Part shown: positions 31,511 through 43,130 of the stretch, piece after piece | Layout of the letters: the number at the start of each line of letters is the position of its first letter | How positions within the stretch are numbered: the first letter of the stretch is position 1 | Source of the DNA: Tiliqua scincoides | Taxonomy: Eukaryota; Chordata; Lepidosauria; Squamata; Scincidae | Reading direction: 5' to 3' | DNA length: 64,000 nucleotides | NCBI RefSeq assembly: GCF_035046505.1 | Contig: NC_089822.1 | Span: forward strand, 101,316,659 to 101,380,658 | Position numbers and translations under genes: made by a program | Notes under the pieces: model-generated | What the model saw: only the letters and a program-made list of their open reading frames with translations | Told to the model about the DNA's origin: nothing | Database searches by the model: none

Positions 31511-32420
31511 GAAACACCCTTGTTTCAACAGATTAACAACAGTGGAGACTGTGGACACTAACAACCCTAATTGAAGTAGGAATTTACAACAGGGGCATAT
31601 AGTTCCATTGTCATAAATAGCCACATGGCAGCATGCTGCATCTGCCACCAACAGCAATACTGGAACCACAAGTACCAGGCCCAGCTGCCTCCACTACCAA
31701 AAGTAAGCTAGCAGGGTGTGGGCATCGGGGCCTCTGGAGGCATGCCATGGGCAAGTAGAGGGCAGATATTAATGGCTCCACTGAAATCATCAGCTGCCTC
31801 CCAGCCTCAACATACCCTGTAGACTATACTCAGACTTGTGCCAGCCAAAGAGCTGTCATAGATCAAAATAGACCCATAGAGAACAGTGGTGTGGTGGAGT
31901 AAGGTAAGTAAAATTTATTCTATGCACCTCTTTACTCAGCACGATCCCTGTCCACCCACAGGATGCAGCAGAGCCTGACAACCGACAGGCACTAGCTAAT
32001 AATGGGCTGTTAGTGATATTTAGCAATCCAGTTTGGAAGTCACATTAATGCTAAGAAGTGATCTTGAAAGTTTGCCACCATCAGGAGAGATGCACTGGAG
32101 CAGGTAAGCCTGCACAGGGGGTTGGAGTGATGCAGGGAAGGAGTTGAATGGGGCAGGGATGGGTGGAACAGGGAGAATGTGGACAGAATGGGAAGGAACG
32201 GGGTACTGATGGGGCCAGAGAGGAGAGTGGATCTGGCCCAGGAGGGGGGCAGGATCAGTTGTAGCAGTACATGCTGAATCCTGACATCCTTCCCAGACCT
32301 CATCCACCTTCCCTGGCCAACACGGACTTGTGCCAGCAATAAAGCTGGCATAGGTCCAAGTTGACCCATAGTGCTAACTAACTATGGAGGACATCTAAGA
32401 GAATAGAGGTGAGAAAGGAT
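31511..32420. repeat. Unit C upstream sequence, MITE-derived
   Basis: 31570-31870 matches 12540-12840, and 32010-32400 matches 540-640 and 1040-1250. No gene is seen. Confidence 0.5.
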
Positions 32421-32693
32421 GTGAGGAGATTTAAGGAGGCATAAAACCAAACTCTCTGATGTCCAAGCATTGTGAAGTTAGTAAGGAAAAGAGATACCAC
32501 ACACTGGGTCACATGAGCCTGGATACGTCCACAGCCATATGGGCACAACATGATACCTGGGTGTGTCATCAGTAACTGAATCCGCCTGGGATTTGCATTG
32601 CTCTCTGTGTTGACTTGGACATTTAAAGAGTCCCCAAGAGCTGGATCTCAGATAAAAATTCCTCTCAGCTGTTTCTCCTGGAAAGAGACAACA
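32421..32693 (+). promoter_or_regulatory. TAS2R promoter block (gene 3)
   Basis: ATTTGCAT lies at 32591-32598 and TTTAAA at 32622-32627, with the same order and spacing as in genes 1, 2 and 5. Confidence 0.6.
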
Positions 32694-33608
32694 ATGGCCA
32701 GGGGAAGCACAACTCCATTTGCTGTCATTCTTCTACTCATTTTAGCAATTGAGTCCATCATTGCCTTTTTGGGAAATGGATTTATCATAGTTGTGAATGG
32801 CCACAGATGGCTCCAAAGTAGGAAGATGCTCACTTCTGACCTTCTCTTGACTGCTTTAGGAACTACCAGGTTTCTGTTGCAATTGGTTGTCCTGATGATT
32901 GAATTGCTGTATATCTGCGCTTCTGAGATCTTTTGCTATAGTTTTTTATGGGAAAGTTTCTTCTGTATCTGGATTTATTTCAGCGCAGCCAGCATCTGGT
33001 GTGCTACTTGGCTCAGTGTCTTCTACTGCGTGAAAATCACCAGCTTTGCCCACCGCCTCTTCCTGTGGCTCAAGCCAAGGATTGATGTGTTCGTGCCGAG
33101 ACTGCTTGGATTGTCACTCACAGTTTTCTCTCTACCTTTTGCTACAAGTACATTGAGAATTAAAAACTACTGCAATCTGATGGGAAACATGACAGGGAAT
33201 ACCAGCCAAGAAGTCTCTGGATCTGTAATTTTTATTTTTCTGCAATTCACATTCATTGCCATCAACGTCAGCATCTGCTTAACTGCATCCATTCTTTTGT
33301 TCATCTCGCTGTGGAGACACACCAGGAATCTGAAGAGGAGTGGCATCGCCACCAAGGACTTCAACACTCAGGCCCATATCAATGTGGTCAATTCTTTGTC
33401 ATTCTTTCTCTTCTTCTACATTCTATATGCTGTTGCTGTAACAATTTCCCTGTATTATTCTCTTTCTCTTGGCGTTGTTGAGGTACTGGCTGTTGGTGTT
33501 GCGCTGTCTTTGTGGCCTTCGGCACACTCCGTAGTCTTAATATTGACCAATCCCAAGCTGAAAGAAGAGGGTGTACGAATCCTAAAAATCAGACGAAGAA
33601 CTACATAA
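32694..33608 (+). CDS. TAS2R41-like: Bitter taste receptor, TAS2R41-like (gene 3)
   Basis: An intact intronless receptor of 304 aa. The ATG at 32694 (MARGSTTPF) aligns with the starts of the paralogues; in-frame codons further upstream are not ATG. Landmarks are GNGFI in TM1, TTRFLLQL in TM2, WLSVFYCVKI ending TM3, sequons NMT and NTS in the second outer loop, WRHTRNLKRSG and TQAH around TM6, and LTNPKLK at the end of TM7. The second outer loop is four residues shorter than in gene 1. TM7 has SLWPSAHS where the other copies have SLCPSAHS or ALCPSVHS. The protein should be a plasma-membrane bitter sensor; the agonist is unknown. Confidence 0.93.
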   Translation: MARGSTTPFAVILLLILAIESIIAFLGNGFIIVVNGHRWLQSRKMLTSDLLLTALGTTRFLLQLVVLMIELLYICASEIFCYSFLWESFFCIWIYFSAASIWCATWLSVFYCVKITSFAHRLFLWLKPRIDVFVPRLLGLSLTVFSLPFATSTLRIKNYCNLMGNMTGNTSQEVSGSVIFIFLQFTFIAINVSICLTASILLFISLWRHTRNLKRSGIATKDFNTQAHINVVNSLSFFLFFYILYAVAVTISLYYSLSLGVVEVLAVGVALSLWPSAHSVVLILTNPKLKEEGVRILKIRRRTT

Positions 33609-34740
33609 AGAGAAGAGGGCAGCAGACATCTATCCATAGAACCCTATATATCACCTTTCCCTCTTTCTCTTTTTTCCCTCCGTTCCTGTTTGACATTTTG
33701 ATCTCCCAGGATGTTTCTGCGAAGATTCAGCAGCTGCAAAAGCTACTAAGAAGCAGCCTTTGTCCCTTGTCAATTTGAAACACCATTACTAGGAAGCACA
33801 TTTCTTTGTAGATTGGGATTCTTCTTCCTCTCTGGGATAGCTACTCCCCTCCAGGATTGGCAAACATCTGCCAAGATAGTGGCCCAAGGGAATGGGATGG
33901 TATGACCACGTGGGTTCCACTCTTCCAGTTAAGTAACTTGATGACATCATCCACTAAGTTATTTAGGTCCAAGCACAAACTCATAGTTCTCTGCCAGTTG
34001 CTACGTGATCCATTTTGTGGGGAACTCAGAGAGGAGAATGTGCAAGGACTGGGAATTCCTTGGACAAATTTAATTAGTGAATATGGATCATTTCTAGCTA
34101 GACTGTGGTCAGAGAATTTTTTTTTATTTCTGTCTGCTATTCCATCTTCTAACCGGTTTGCAACTTCGGTTTAGAGGCATTGATGAAGAGGAGGCTGTGA
34201 GGTCTGAATTTTTTGAATAGCATCCCACTGCCATCTGCTGGGTGTCACTGGTTACTGAATGCATTTGATTAAAATCTTTCTTTGTGTTTTCCAGTCAGGC
34301 TTAGACATTTTCCATCAACCTTCTTGTACCTTTACTACACACCTTCATTCTCCATATTGTTATATTCCACTTTTGTTTAGACAAAAGACAAAATAAACAC
34401 ATTACATGTTGACCCTTTGTCTGTTTGGTCTCTGTAGCTTGGGATGGTCACAGCAGATCACCTTTCATTCCCCAGATCACTACATCTTGTGAAAATGAAT
34501 TAAATAGACCAATTATGTGCTGTGTGAAGAAGTGTCTCCTTTTCTCCATCTTAAATCACCTTCCAATCAGTTTCATTGAGAGCACAACCCTATGCTTGTC
34601 TATATAAAGTAAGTCCCACTGACTTCAATGGAGCTTACTCTCAGGAAAGTGTGCATAGGATTGCAGCCTGAGTGACCCATGATACCAGCATTTTGACAGC
34701 AAAAAAATTATCTCTCTTTATGCTATGCATAATTTTGTAA
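33609..34740. other. Conserved 3' flank of gene 3 with old CR1
   Basis: It matches the flank of gene 1, including CTTCTTCCTCTCTGGGATAG, TTCTAGCTAGACTGTGGTCA and an AATAAA near 34391, then the old minus-strand CR1 (about 34440-34740). Confidence 0.5.
34581..34669. mobile_element. 89-bp MITE, TSD GAG
   Basis: It is inserted in CAGTTTCACTGAGTGACCC (the empty form is at about 4030), with GAG at 34578-34580 and 34670-34672. Edges are AGCACAACCCTATGC and GCATAGGATTGCAGCCT. This fixes ends and the 3-bp duplication for the short MITE family. Confidence 0.85.
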
Positions 34741-35560
34741 CAAGCCAGTCCTAATGGGGGCCTTACAACAGCAGAACAACAGACCATGTTATTTGGCGTG
34801 GTAGTAAAAGTAGAAATATTACAATAAAAATAAATATATAATTTTAAATTTTGTTGTACAGGCAATGTTGCTACATTTTGTTTATGCTGGTTTTTGACCA
34901 TATTAATAAATTGACTGACATATATATGTTACATGCAACTGTGTACAAGTGAAGCCAAATGGACTATTGCCTTACCACCCTTGGAGGGTTTCCTGGGACC
35001 CCCAGACCATGATAGTGATGTTGCTTAATGACACCACTAAGTAACATGAACAGCCAACGGCTAAGAAAAAGTGAGGGCACTGAATCATCATAGAGGCCTA
35101 CATTCACCATTCATTTATTAATCTCACAAATTGGAAAAACCTGTATGCAGGTAAAGGCCAAAGAAAAGATGGAGGTAGGTTGGAAGAAGGGAGAAGATTG
35201 GCATCAGTGAAAGAAGGTGATTCATGGTCACAACATTCTGTATACAAGCACAAGTCTGACTCCTGCTCTGTCTTCACATCAGGTTCTCTAATTGAAACAA
35301 CATGCATTGGAGTCACAAAACATGGCTCCCATCATTCTCACAAAACATACAGCCTGGATCCCCAGGTTTCAGACATCAACGTTATGGAGATCAAACTTAC
35401 AGATGGCCCTGTTGGCACTTTCACACATGCATAGTCTGTCTATTGTGGTGTTTTTGTGCAGGCGCAAAAGCACTGGGCCAGCAAGAGCTGTTTCGATTTA
35501 GGCAGAGATGGGCAGTCAGCGGAGGCCCAGCCTAAGCAGATTCAATAAGTAAAAACCAAA
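34741..35560. repeat. Inter-receptor block shared by three units
   Basis: It matches about 39055-39545 and 42420-43130: AATCTCACAAA, GCAGGTAAAGGCC, TTCACATCAGGTTCTCTAA and CTGTTTCGATTTAGGCAGAG. No frame is kept between copies, so it is a spacer. 35561-35920 holds a partial MITE right end (to about 35760) and nothing else recognised. Confidence 0.5.
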
Positions 35561-35921
35561 GCATGAGGACACATGTATAAAGATAATGTACCTTGCCTTT
35601 AGACGCCATTCCTTTCTTCTCCAGCACAGTCAGTGACATAAGAATTGCGTACACATACACACAATACACTACCCTCTCACCACAAGTTATAGCGCACACC
35701 CCATTGGCACTGCTACACCAGTGGAAGCTACACTGGAAAGCTGGATAGGATTTGACCCTCAGTCTGTTAGGCTGCAATCATGGTTAACTTCCAATCATTC
35801 ATGAGGGAGAGGTGAGGCAGCTCGTGTCCAATAAAAAAAATGGCAGGGTGTCTGAATTGGCATTCACTACAGAGGTAACAGGCAGAGTTGCTTCTGTTCT
35901 CTAACAGCCTGGCTTTCTAAC

Positions 35922-36392
35922 AGTTCAATCCTATCCCCTGCTCCCAGCAGCCTATTTGGCATCCAGCAGCGCCAAAATGGCTACTGCTCTATCCAACGAG
36001 AATCACTGGGGCTACCTGAGGTCTCCTCAGGGAAAGCGGACTTTCATCTGCTTCTCCCGGGGAAAGCCCTAGGTCCTGCAATGGGGCTTCTCAAGTTTGT
36101 GCCAGCTATTTTGCCAGTGCAGACTTGAGAGCCTCTGAGTCGGGCTTTGCAGTACGGAGGATAGGATATGGCAGAGTGGAGTCCACCAGTCCCCCAAGTG
36201 GGAGTCCCACCTCCTGCCCTGGTTCTTCCCCCCCCCCCCCCGGAATGCCTCCAGCCCATCCCCAAGGTCCTTGCCACCACCCAGAGATCTTACCGTACTC
36301 TGGAAGGCATCCATCCGGCACTGGGCCCAGCACTGACTGACACTGGGCCAGCACCAGCACTCCTTCCACAGAGGGTGCAGTAAATGTGCTTT
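35922..36392. repeat. MITE, truncated
   Basis: The left end TTCAATCCTATCCCC and the GC-rich body resemble 52613-53061. The right part is cut by LINE-Z sequence at 36393. Confidence 0.5.
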
Positions 36393-36777
36393 CTCCTCTA
36401 TGGAGAACTCGTGCAAGGAAAGCGCCCTACAGGTAGACCACAGCTGCGATACAAGGACATCTGCAAGAGGGATCTGAAGGCCTTAGGAGTGGACCTCAAC
36501 AGGTGGGAAACCCTGGCCTCTGAGTGGCCCGCTTGGAGGCAGGCTGTGCAGCATGGCCTTTCCCAGTTTGAAGAGACACTTGGCCAACAGTCTGAGGCAA
36601 AGAGGCAAAGAAGGAAGGCCCACAGCCAGGGAGACAGACCAGGGACAGACTGCACTTGCTCCCGGTGTGGAAGGGATTGTCACTCCCGAATTGGCCTTTT
36701 CAGCCACGCTAGACGCTGTTCCAGAACCACCATTCAGAGCGCGATACCATAGACTTTCGAGACTGAAGGTTGCCAAC
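36393..36777 (+). mobile_element. LINE-Z 3' end
   Basis: It encodes the last ~120 aa of LINE-Z ORF2 in one open frame (LLYGELVQGKRPTGRPQLRY to the CSRCGRDCHS knuckle), then the 3' end GAGCGCGATACCATAG. It is 5'-truncated. Confidence 0.9.
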
Positions 36778-36839
36778 ATGATGATGACAGGTGCCACTGC
36801 ATCACCAAACACGGATTTACACTGAATCAGGCTGTTAGG

Positions 36840-37284
36840 AGGGACTGGGCCCTTAAATCAAGGACTCTATCCGAAAATCATTTTAGGTCATTCTTCTGAA
36901 AATTTCTTTCAAGGATTGCCAGTGTTTCCAAATGACAGTCCAGTGGCAAAGAGGACATTTAAAGTGGTAAGAGTGAGAAAAGGGCCATAGGATATGAGGT
37001 AAATTAAGGAGGCTTTCTGCTGTCTAAGCACTGGGAAGCTGGCAAACAAAAGACATGCCACATGCTTGGTCACAAGAGTCTGGCTAAGTCCCAAGCTATA
37101 TGGGCACAACATGATACCTGGTTGTGTCATTAGTAACTGAATCCTCCTAGGATTTGCATTTCTCTCTGTGTTGACCTGGCCAATTAAAGAGTCCCCAAGG
37201 GCAGTTTCCCTGCTGGATGTCGGATAGAAACTAGGAGTGATTCCACTTGTTCCTCTCAGGTGTTTTTCCTGGAAAGTGACCACA
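36840..37284 (+). promoter_or_regulatory. TAS2R promoter block (gene 4)
   Basis: ATTTGCAT lies at 37152-37159. The downstream box is AATTAAAG (37182-37189), a variant of ATTTAAAG elsewhere. Confidence 0.58.
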
Positions 37285-38211
37285 ATGGATGGAGAAAACA
37301 CAACTCCATTTGCTGTCATTCTTCTACTCATTTTAGCAATGGAGTCCCTCACTGCCTTTTTGGGAAACGGATTTATCATAGTTGTGAATGGCTACAGATG
37401 GCTCCAAAGCAGAAAGATGCTCCGTTCTGATCTCCTCTTGACCGCTTTAGGCACTACCAGGTTTCTGTTGCAATTGGTTGTCATGATGGTCGAATTGCTG
37501 TATGCCTGCTCTCCAGAGTCCATTTGCAATCATTATTTCAGGGAGAGTTTCTTCTATGCCTGGACATATTTCAGCTCAGCCAGCGTCTGGTGTGCCACTT
37601 GGCTCAGTGTCTTCTACTGCGTGAAAGTCACCAACTTTGCCCAACGCCTCTTCCTGTGGCTCAAGTCAAGGATTGACAAGCTTGTGCCCAGACTGCTTGG
37701 ATTGTCACTCACAGTTTTCTCTCTTCCTTTTGCTGCAAGTGGTATAAAAATGAAAAGCTACTGCAGTCCAACAGGAAACATGACAGGGAATGCCCACCAA
37801 GGTGAACAGAGCAACAACTACAGATTTTGGATTTTTATTTCCCTGCACTTCTCTTTCGTTGCCATCAACGTCAGCATCTGCTTAACTGCAACCATTCTTT
37901 TGCTCATCTCACTGTGGAGACACACCAGGAATCTGAAGAGGAGTGGCATCGCCACCAAGGACTTCAACACTCAGGCCCATATCAATGTGGTCAATTCTTT
38001 GTTGTCCTTTCTCTTCTTCTACATTCTGTATGTTGTTGTTGTGACAATTTCTCTGAGTTACAAGCTCAGACTTGGCACTGTTGACAGCCTGGTTGCTAAT
38101 GTTGTGGTGGCTTTGTGTCCTTCGGTACACTCCATAATCTTAATATTGACCAATCCCAAACTGAAAGACGTTTGTGTACGTATCGTAAAAATCAGACGAA
38201 GAACTTCATAA
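37285..38211 (+). CDS. TAS2R41-like: Bitter taste receptor, TAS2R41-like (gene 4)
   Basis: An intact intronless 308-aa receptor. The ATG at 37285 (MDGENTTPF) is supported by alignment; a longer reading would need GTG at 37237. It has GNGFI, TTRFLLQL, WLSVFYCVKV, one sequon NMT in the second outer loop, WRHTRNLKRSG, TQAH and LTNPKLK. It is very close to gene 5, about 2.55 kb downstream, sharing ACSPESICNHYFRES and EQSNNYRFWIFISLHFSF, which marks the youngest duplication in the array. A bitter sensor role is expected. Confidence 0.93.
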   Translation: MDGENTTPFAVILLLILAMESLTAFLGNGFIIVVNGYRWLQSRKMLRSDLLLTALGTTRFLLQLVVMMVELLYACSPESICNHYFRESFFYAWTYFSSASVWCATWLSVFYCVKVTNFAQRLFLWLKSRIDKLVPRLLGLSLTVFSLPFAASGIKMKSYCSPTGNMTGNAHQGEQSNNYRFWIFISLHFSFVAINVSICLTATILLLISLWRHTRNLKRSGIATKDFNTQAHINVVNSLLSFLFFYILYVVVVTISLSYKLRLGTVDSLVANVVVALCPSVHSIILILTNPKLKDVCVRIVKIRRRTS

Positions 38212-39054
38212 AGAGGAGAAGGGGGCAGCAGACATGTATCCATGGTACCCAAGATAAAAAGACCACCTGACCCTCTTTCTCTTTCCTCTCTCCTTTCCCG
38301 TTTGCCTTTTTGAACTTCCCAGACACTCCTGTGCAGGTTCCACAGCCTCAGTGTCTGCTGATTTGAATTGTAGATTGAAATTCTTCTTCCTCTCTGGAAT
38401 AGCTACTCCTCTTCCAGGATTGGCAGGATTGGGAATGGAATGACCAGATGAGTTCTACCCTTTTGATAAAGAAACTTCATAACATCATCCACAAAGTTAT
38501 TTAGGTTGCAAGCACAAAAGAAACTCAAAGTTGTCTTTCCATTCCTGAGTGACCCATTTGTTGGGAGCTCAGAGGAGAGAAAGTGCAAGTGCAAGAACTG
38601 GATATTCCCTGGACAAATTTAATTAGCAATTATGGATCATTTCTAGCTAGACTGTGGTCAAGGAATTTATTTTGTGTATTCCATCTAGCCAGTTTATAAC
38701 TTCACAGCTTATGGGCACTGATGAAGGGGGGGGCTGCATGGCTGAATTTTTTGAGTAACATCCCAGCACCATCTGCTGGATGTTACTAGTTACTGCATTC
38801 ATTTGATCAAAATTTTCTTTGTGTTTTCCAACCAAGCTCAGACATTTTCCATCAACCTTCTTGTACTTTTACTATACTCCTTCATTCTCCATATTGTTGT
38901 ATTCCATATGGAATATATGGCCTCCGTGGGCCAGCGCACCTCCGTACGCCAGCATGGTTGACTCCTAGAGAGGCACAAACATGCTTTAAGGCACATTTGT
39001 GACCATCCCAGGCCGGTGCAAGAGACTTGCACCAGCTGTGGGTGCAGTTTGGAG
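38212..39054. other. Conserved 3' flank of gene 4
   Basis: It matches the other flanks to about 38900, then a MITE-like remnant (about 38930-39050). No gene is seen. Confidence 0.5.
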
Positions 39055-39545
39055 TGCGTGCTTAATCTCACAAAGTAGAACAACCTGCATGCAGGTAAAG
39101 GCCAAAGGAAAGATAGAACCGGGTTGAGGGAGGGAGAAAATTGGCATCATCTAAAGAAGGTGATTCATAGTCACAACATCCTGTCTACGAGCACAAGTCT
39201 GGCTCTTGCTGTGTCTAACACTGTGTCTAGTCACATCAGGTTCTCTAATTTAGACAACATGCATTGGGATCACTAAACATGGCTCCCATCATTCTCACAA
39301 AACATACAGCCATGATCCCCAATTTTCAGACATCAAAGTTGTGGAGATCAAATTTACTGATGGCCCCATCAGCACTTTCACACAAGCATAGTCTGTCTAT
39401 CAAGGGGTTTTTGTGCCACACAAAAATGCTGGGTGAACAAGAGTTGTTTAGATTTAGGCAGAGACATGCAGTCAGCAGAGGCAGGGGAGGCAGAGCCACA
39501 CCAGACCCAGCAACTAAAAAGCAAAGCACAAGGACGCAAGTAAAT
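39055..39545. repeat. Inter-receptor spacer block
   Basis: This is the second copy of the 34741-35560 block. No conserved frame. Confidence 0.5.
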
Positions 39546-39835
39546 TTAAGGAAGCACTAAACCAAACTCTCTGTCGTCCAAGCGCTGTGAAGTTGGCAAA
39601 CAAAAGACATGCCACACACTTGTTCACAAGAGCCTGGATAAGTCCCAAGCTATGTGAGCACCACTTGCAAGAGGATACCTGGTTGTGTCATTAGTAACTG
39701 AATCCTTCTAGGATTTGCATTTCTCTCTGTGTTGACTTGACCATTTAAAGAGTCCCCAAGAGCAGTTTCCCTGCTGGATGTCAGATAGAAACTAGGAGTG
39801 ATCCTCTCAGGTGTTTTCCCTGGAAAGTGACCACA
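39546..39835 (+). promoter_or_regulatory. TAS2R promoter block (gene 5)
   Basis: ATTTGCAT lies at 39713-39720 and TTTAAA at 39744-39749. Confidence 0.6.
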
Positions 39836-40762
39836 ATGGATGGAGAAAACACAGCTCCATTTGATGTCATTCTTCTATTCATTTTAGGAATTGAGTCCAT
39901 CATTGCCTTTTTGGGAAACGGATTTATCATAGTTGTGAATGGCTACAGATGGCTCCAAAGCAGAAAGATGCTCCGTTCTGATCTCCTCTTGACCGCTTTA
40001 GGCACTACCAGGTTTCTGTTGCAATTGATTGTCATGATGGTCGAATTGCTGTATGCCTGCTCTCCAGAGTCCATTTGCAATCATTATTTCAGGGAGAGTA
40101 TCTTGTATGCCTGGACATATTTCAACTCAGCCAGCGTCTGGTGTGCTACTTGGCTCAGTGTCTTCTACTGTGTGAAAGTCACCAACTTTGCCCACCGCCT
40201 CTTCCTGTGGCTCAAGCCAAGGATTGACATGCTTGTGCCAAGACTGCTTGGGTTGTCACTCACAGTTTTCTCTCTTCCTTTTCTTGCAATTGGTATAAAA
40301 ATGAAAAGCTACTGCAGTCCAACAGGAAACATGACAGAGAATGCCAGCCAAGGTGAACAGAGCAACAACTACAGATTTTGGATTTTTATTTCCCTGCACT
40401 TCTCTTTCGTTGCCATCAACGTCAGCATCTGCTTAACTGCATCCATTCTTTTGCTCATCTCACTGTGGAGACACACCAGGAATCTGAAGAGGAGTGGCAT
40501 CGCCACCACGGACTTAAACGCTCAGGCCCATATCAATGTGGTCAATTCTTTGTTGGCCTTTCTCTTCTTCTACATTCTATATGTTGTTGTTGTGACAATT
40601 TCCCAAAGGTACTCCCTTAAACTAGGCACTGTTGAGGGCCTGGTTGCTAATGTTGTGGTGGCTTTGTGTCCTTCGGTACACTCCATAATCTTAATATTGA
40701 CAAATCCCAAACTGAAAGAAGTTTGCGTACAAATCCTAAAAATCAGACGAAGAACTTCATAA
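39836..40762 (+). CDS. TAS2R41-like: Bitter taste receptor, TAS2R41-like (gene 5)
   Basis: An intact intronless 308-aa receptor starting MDGENTAPF at 39836; the triplet at 39827 is GTG and is not taken as the start. All landmarks are kept: GNGFI, TTRFLLQL, WLSVFYCVKV, sequons NMT and NAS in the second outer loop, WRHTRNLKRSG, AQAH and LTNPKLK. Compared with gene 4, changes cluster in TM1, the tip of the second outer loop and the third outer loop (QRYSLKLGTVEGL against SYKLRLGTVDSL). It should be a plasma-membrane bitter sensor. Confidence 0.93.
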   Translation: MDGENTAPFDVILLFILGIESIIAFLGNGFIIVVNGYRWLQSRKMLRSDLLLTALGTTRFLLQLIVMMVELLYACSPESICNHYFRESILYAWTYFNSASVWCATWLSVFYCVKVTNFAHRLFLWLKPRIDMLVPRLLGLSLTVFSLPFLAIGIKMKSYCSPTGNMTENASQGEQSNNYRFWIFISLHFSFVAINVSICLTASILLLISLWRHTRNLKRSGIATTDLNAQAHINVVNSLLAFLFFYILYVVVVTISQRYSLKLGTVEGLVANVVVALCPSVHSIILILTNPKLKEVCVQILKIRRRTS

Positions 40763-41064
40763 AGAGGAGAAGAGGGCAGCAGACGTGTATCCTTTGTACC
40801 CCACAAAAAAGGTCACCTCACCCTCTTTCTCTTTTCTCTCTTCCTTCCCATTTGAAACTTTGAACTCCCCAGACATTCCTGGGCAGGTTCATCCATGGTC
40901 ATTTAGGTCCATGCACAAACAAAACTCATAGTTGTCTTTCAATTCCTGAGTGACCCATTTATTGAGAGCTCAGAGAAGAGAATATACAAGTGCTTTGTGA
41001 AATTTCCATTGAAAAGCAGTATAAATACTGTTGATGTTGTTGATGTTGTTACTAATACCAATAA
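40763..41064. other. 3' flank of gene 5
   Basis: It matches the first part of the other 3' flanks. It is shortened, and the remainder resumes after the MITE at 41593. Confidence 0.45.
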
Positions 41065-41589
41065 TGGCGCAATCCAGCCCTTGACTTGGCGTCTCCTCAG
41101 GAGGAAGCCAGGCCAGCACTGAGAGGTGTGCCGGCCTGCAGAGGCCAATGCAAGCCTCCACACTGGCTTCCTCAGCGCAGGTTGCGTTGGCCCAGTTGGG
41201 CTAAAGCAAGGAGCACAGGTAGGCGGAGGGGGGGAGGAGGCAGGAGGGAGGCATTCCTGGGCGGGGGGAGGACAGACAGTGGGGGGCCCTGGGGGTAGGG
41301 GGGCTGGGAGCGGGAGGCGGGGCTGGGATCCGGCAGTTATGCCAGATCCCAACTCCCATTCCCAGGGAGAACGGAGCAGCTTCAAGCCGCTCCACTCTCC
41401 TTGGACTTGCACCACCTCAAGAGGTGGCACAAGTCCGAGGAGACCCATAGGGGCCAGTGGCCCTTACCTGGAGGTAAGGGGAAATGTTTCTCCTTGCCTC
41501 TTGCTGAGCTGCTTATGGCCCCTATCCTGCACTGGATTCAGCGCAAGCCTCTTGGCTTGCCTGTTCCAGTGCAGGATAGGATTGCGCCC
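41065..41589. mobile_element. 525-bp MITE, TSD TAA
   Basis: The ends TGGCGCAATCC and GGATTGCGCCC are inverted, flanked by TAA at 41062-41064 and 41590-41592. The inside is GC-rich and contains a second inverted pair near the right end (TATCCTGCACTGG and CCAGTGCAGGATA, about 41523-41580). Confidence 0.75.
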
Positions 41590-41689
41590 TAAGTCATTTC
41601 TAGCTAGCCCCTTCTTTCTCCATATTGTTAAAATCCCTTTTTGTTTAGACAAAAGGCAAAACAAACAAGTTACATGTTAACCCTTTGTC

Positions 41690-42420
41690 TACCTGGTCTC
41701 TGTAACTTGGGATGGTTGAACAGATACATGTTTCATTCTCCAAATCACTACATCTTTGGCTATGAATTAAACAGACCAATTTTGTATCGTGAGAAGTATC
41801 TCCTTCTATCCATCAGATATCTCCTTCCAATCAGTTTCTGTTATGATATATGTGCCAGGCCTATATGAATTTACAGGCTGGATAGGGCAAAGCTAGGCCC
41901 TGATGTCTTGGCCTGAATACATGCACTGTAGCCCTGTTGCATCATGGGATTGGCTGATGCAACAGGGCATGGCAGGGATGATGCAATACCCTGCAATACC
42001 AAATCGCAAGACTATGAGTCATACTGTCACGAGATCATACCCTGCTTCCCATTCGTCAGTGCCAGTATATATTTGAGCCTGTACAAGCTACTGTGTGGGA
42101 GATGTTATGTGGAGTGTCTGCGGGAAGCTACGTTGGTGGAGTTGGTGATTGGAGATTGTGGAAAGTTCTGTCTTTGCTATTTTGCTTTGCTTTGCTGCCT
42201 CACCATTGTACGTATTGTACATACTTCAAGTAAAGGGGCATCTGGTGGTGGAGCACTGCTGTGTCTGTGCCTCGTTATTTCCCAGGAGCATCTACCTGAC
42301 CTTGGGTCTCTGGAGCAGTGGTGCCGTCTGCATACTCAGCAGTTTCACTGAGTGATCTATGAGACCAGTATTTTGAGAGAGAAAAAATTATTTGTCTTTT
42401 CACTATGCATAATTTTATAT
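41690..42420 (-). repeat. Old CR1 fragment split by a solo LTR
   Basis: It aligns with 3510-4090 and 34440-34740 on both sides of the LTR at 41839-42341. Confidence 0.5.
41839..42341. mobile_element. Solo LTR, 503 bp, TSD GTTTC
   Basis: It starts TGTTATGA and ends CTCAGCA, flanked by GTTTC at 41834-41838 and 42342-42346. The sister sequence CAATCAGTTTCACTGAG near 4027 is the empty site. A TATATATTTGAG box lies at about 42066. It is a lone LTR fossil of unnamed family, not similar to the one at 15949. Confidence 0.82.
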
Positions 42421-43130
42421 TCCTAATTGGGCCTTACGACAGCAGAACATCAGACCAAGTTATGTGGCTTGGTAGTAAAATATTGGTAGAAATATTACAA
42501 TAAATAATGATATATATGTTACATGCAACTGTGTACAAGTGAAGCCCTGTAGATTATTACCTTACTGCCCATGGGGGGGGGGGTTTCCTGGGACTCCCAG
42601 AGCATGATAGCAATGCTGCTTAATGATACCATTAAACAATAATTGAAGCCAACGGCTAAAACAAAGTAAGGGTGCAGAACCATAGTAGAGGGCTACATTC
42701 ACCAATCGTTTATTAATCCCACAAAGTCAAACAACCTGCATGCATAAAGTCCAAAGAAAAGATGGAGGCAGGTGGAGGAAGGGCGAAGATTGGCATCACC
42801 TAATAAAAGGTGATTCATGGTCTCAACGTCCTGTATACAAGCACAAGTCTGGTTCCTGCTCTCTTTTCACATCAGGTTCTCTAAACAACATATGCTGGGA
42901 TCACTACAAAAAATGCAGTATTGAATCACTGTACAACCACTTTCATGCAAAACGTGGCTCACAACTTTCTCAGAAAACATACATCCCTGATAACCTAATA
43001 GCAGACATCCAAGTTGGGGACATCTGACTTGTGGATGCCCCTGTCGGCACTTTTGCGCAGTCATCGTTTGTCTACTGTGGTGTTTTTGTTCAGATACAAA
43101 AGTGTTGGGCCAGCAAGAGCTGTTTTGATT
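42421..43130. repeat. Third inter-receptor spacer block
   Basis: It matches 34741-35560. It leads into the broken receptor at 43469, which therefore sits where the next array member is expected. Confidence 0.5.

Noticed and set aside
37237-37284. N-terminal extension of TAS2R gene 4 (and similar for genes 3 and 5)
   Set aside because: The extended starts are GTG or TTG; the aligned ATG gives the normal receptor length and the promoter box would otherwise be too close.
41126-41680. 184-aa open frame
   Set aside because: It lies almost wholly in a GC-rich MITE with defined ends and a TAA duplication.
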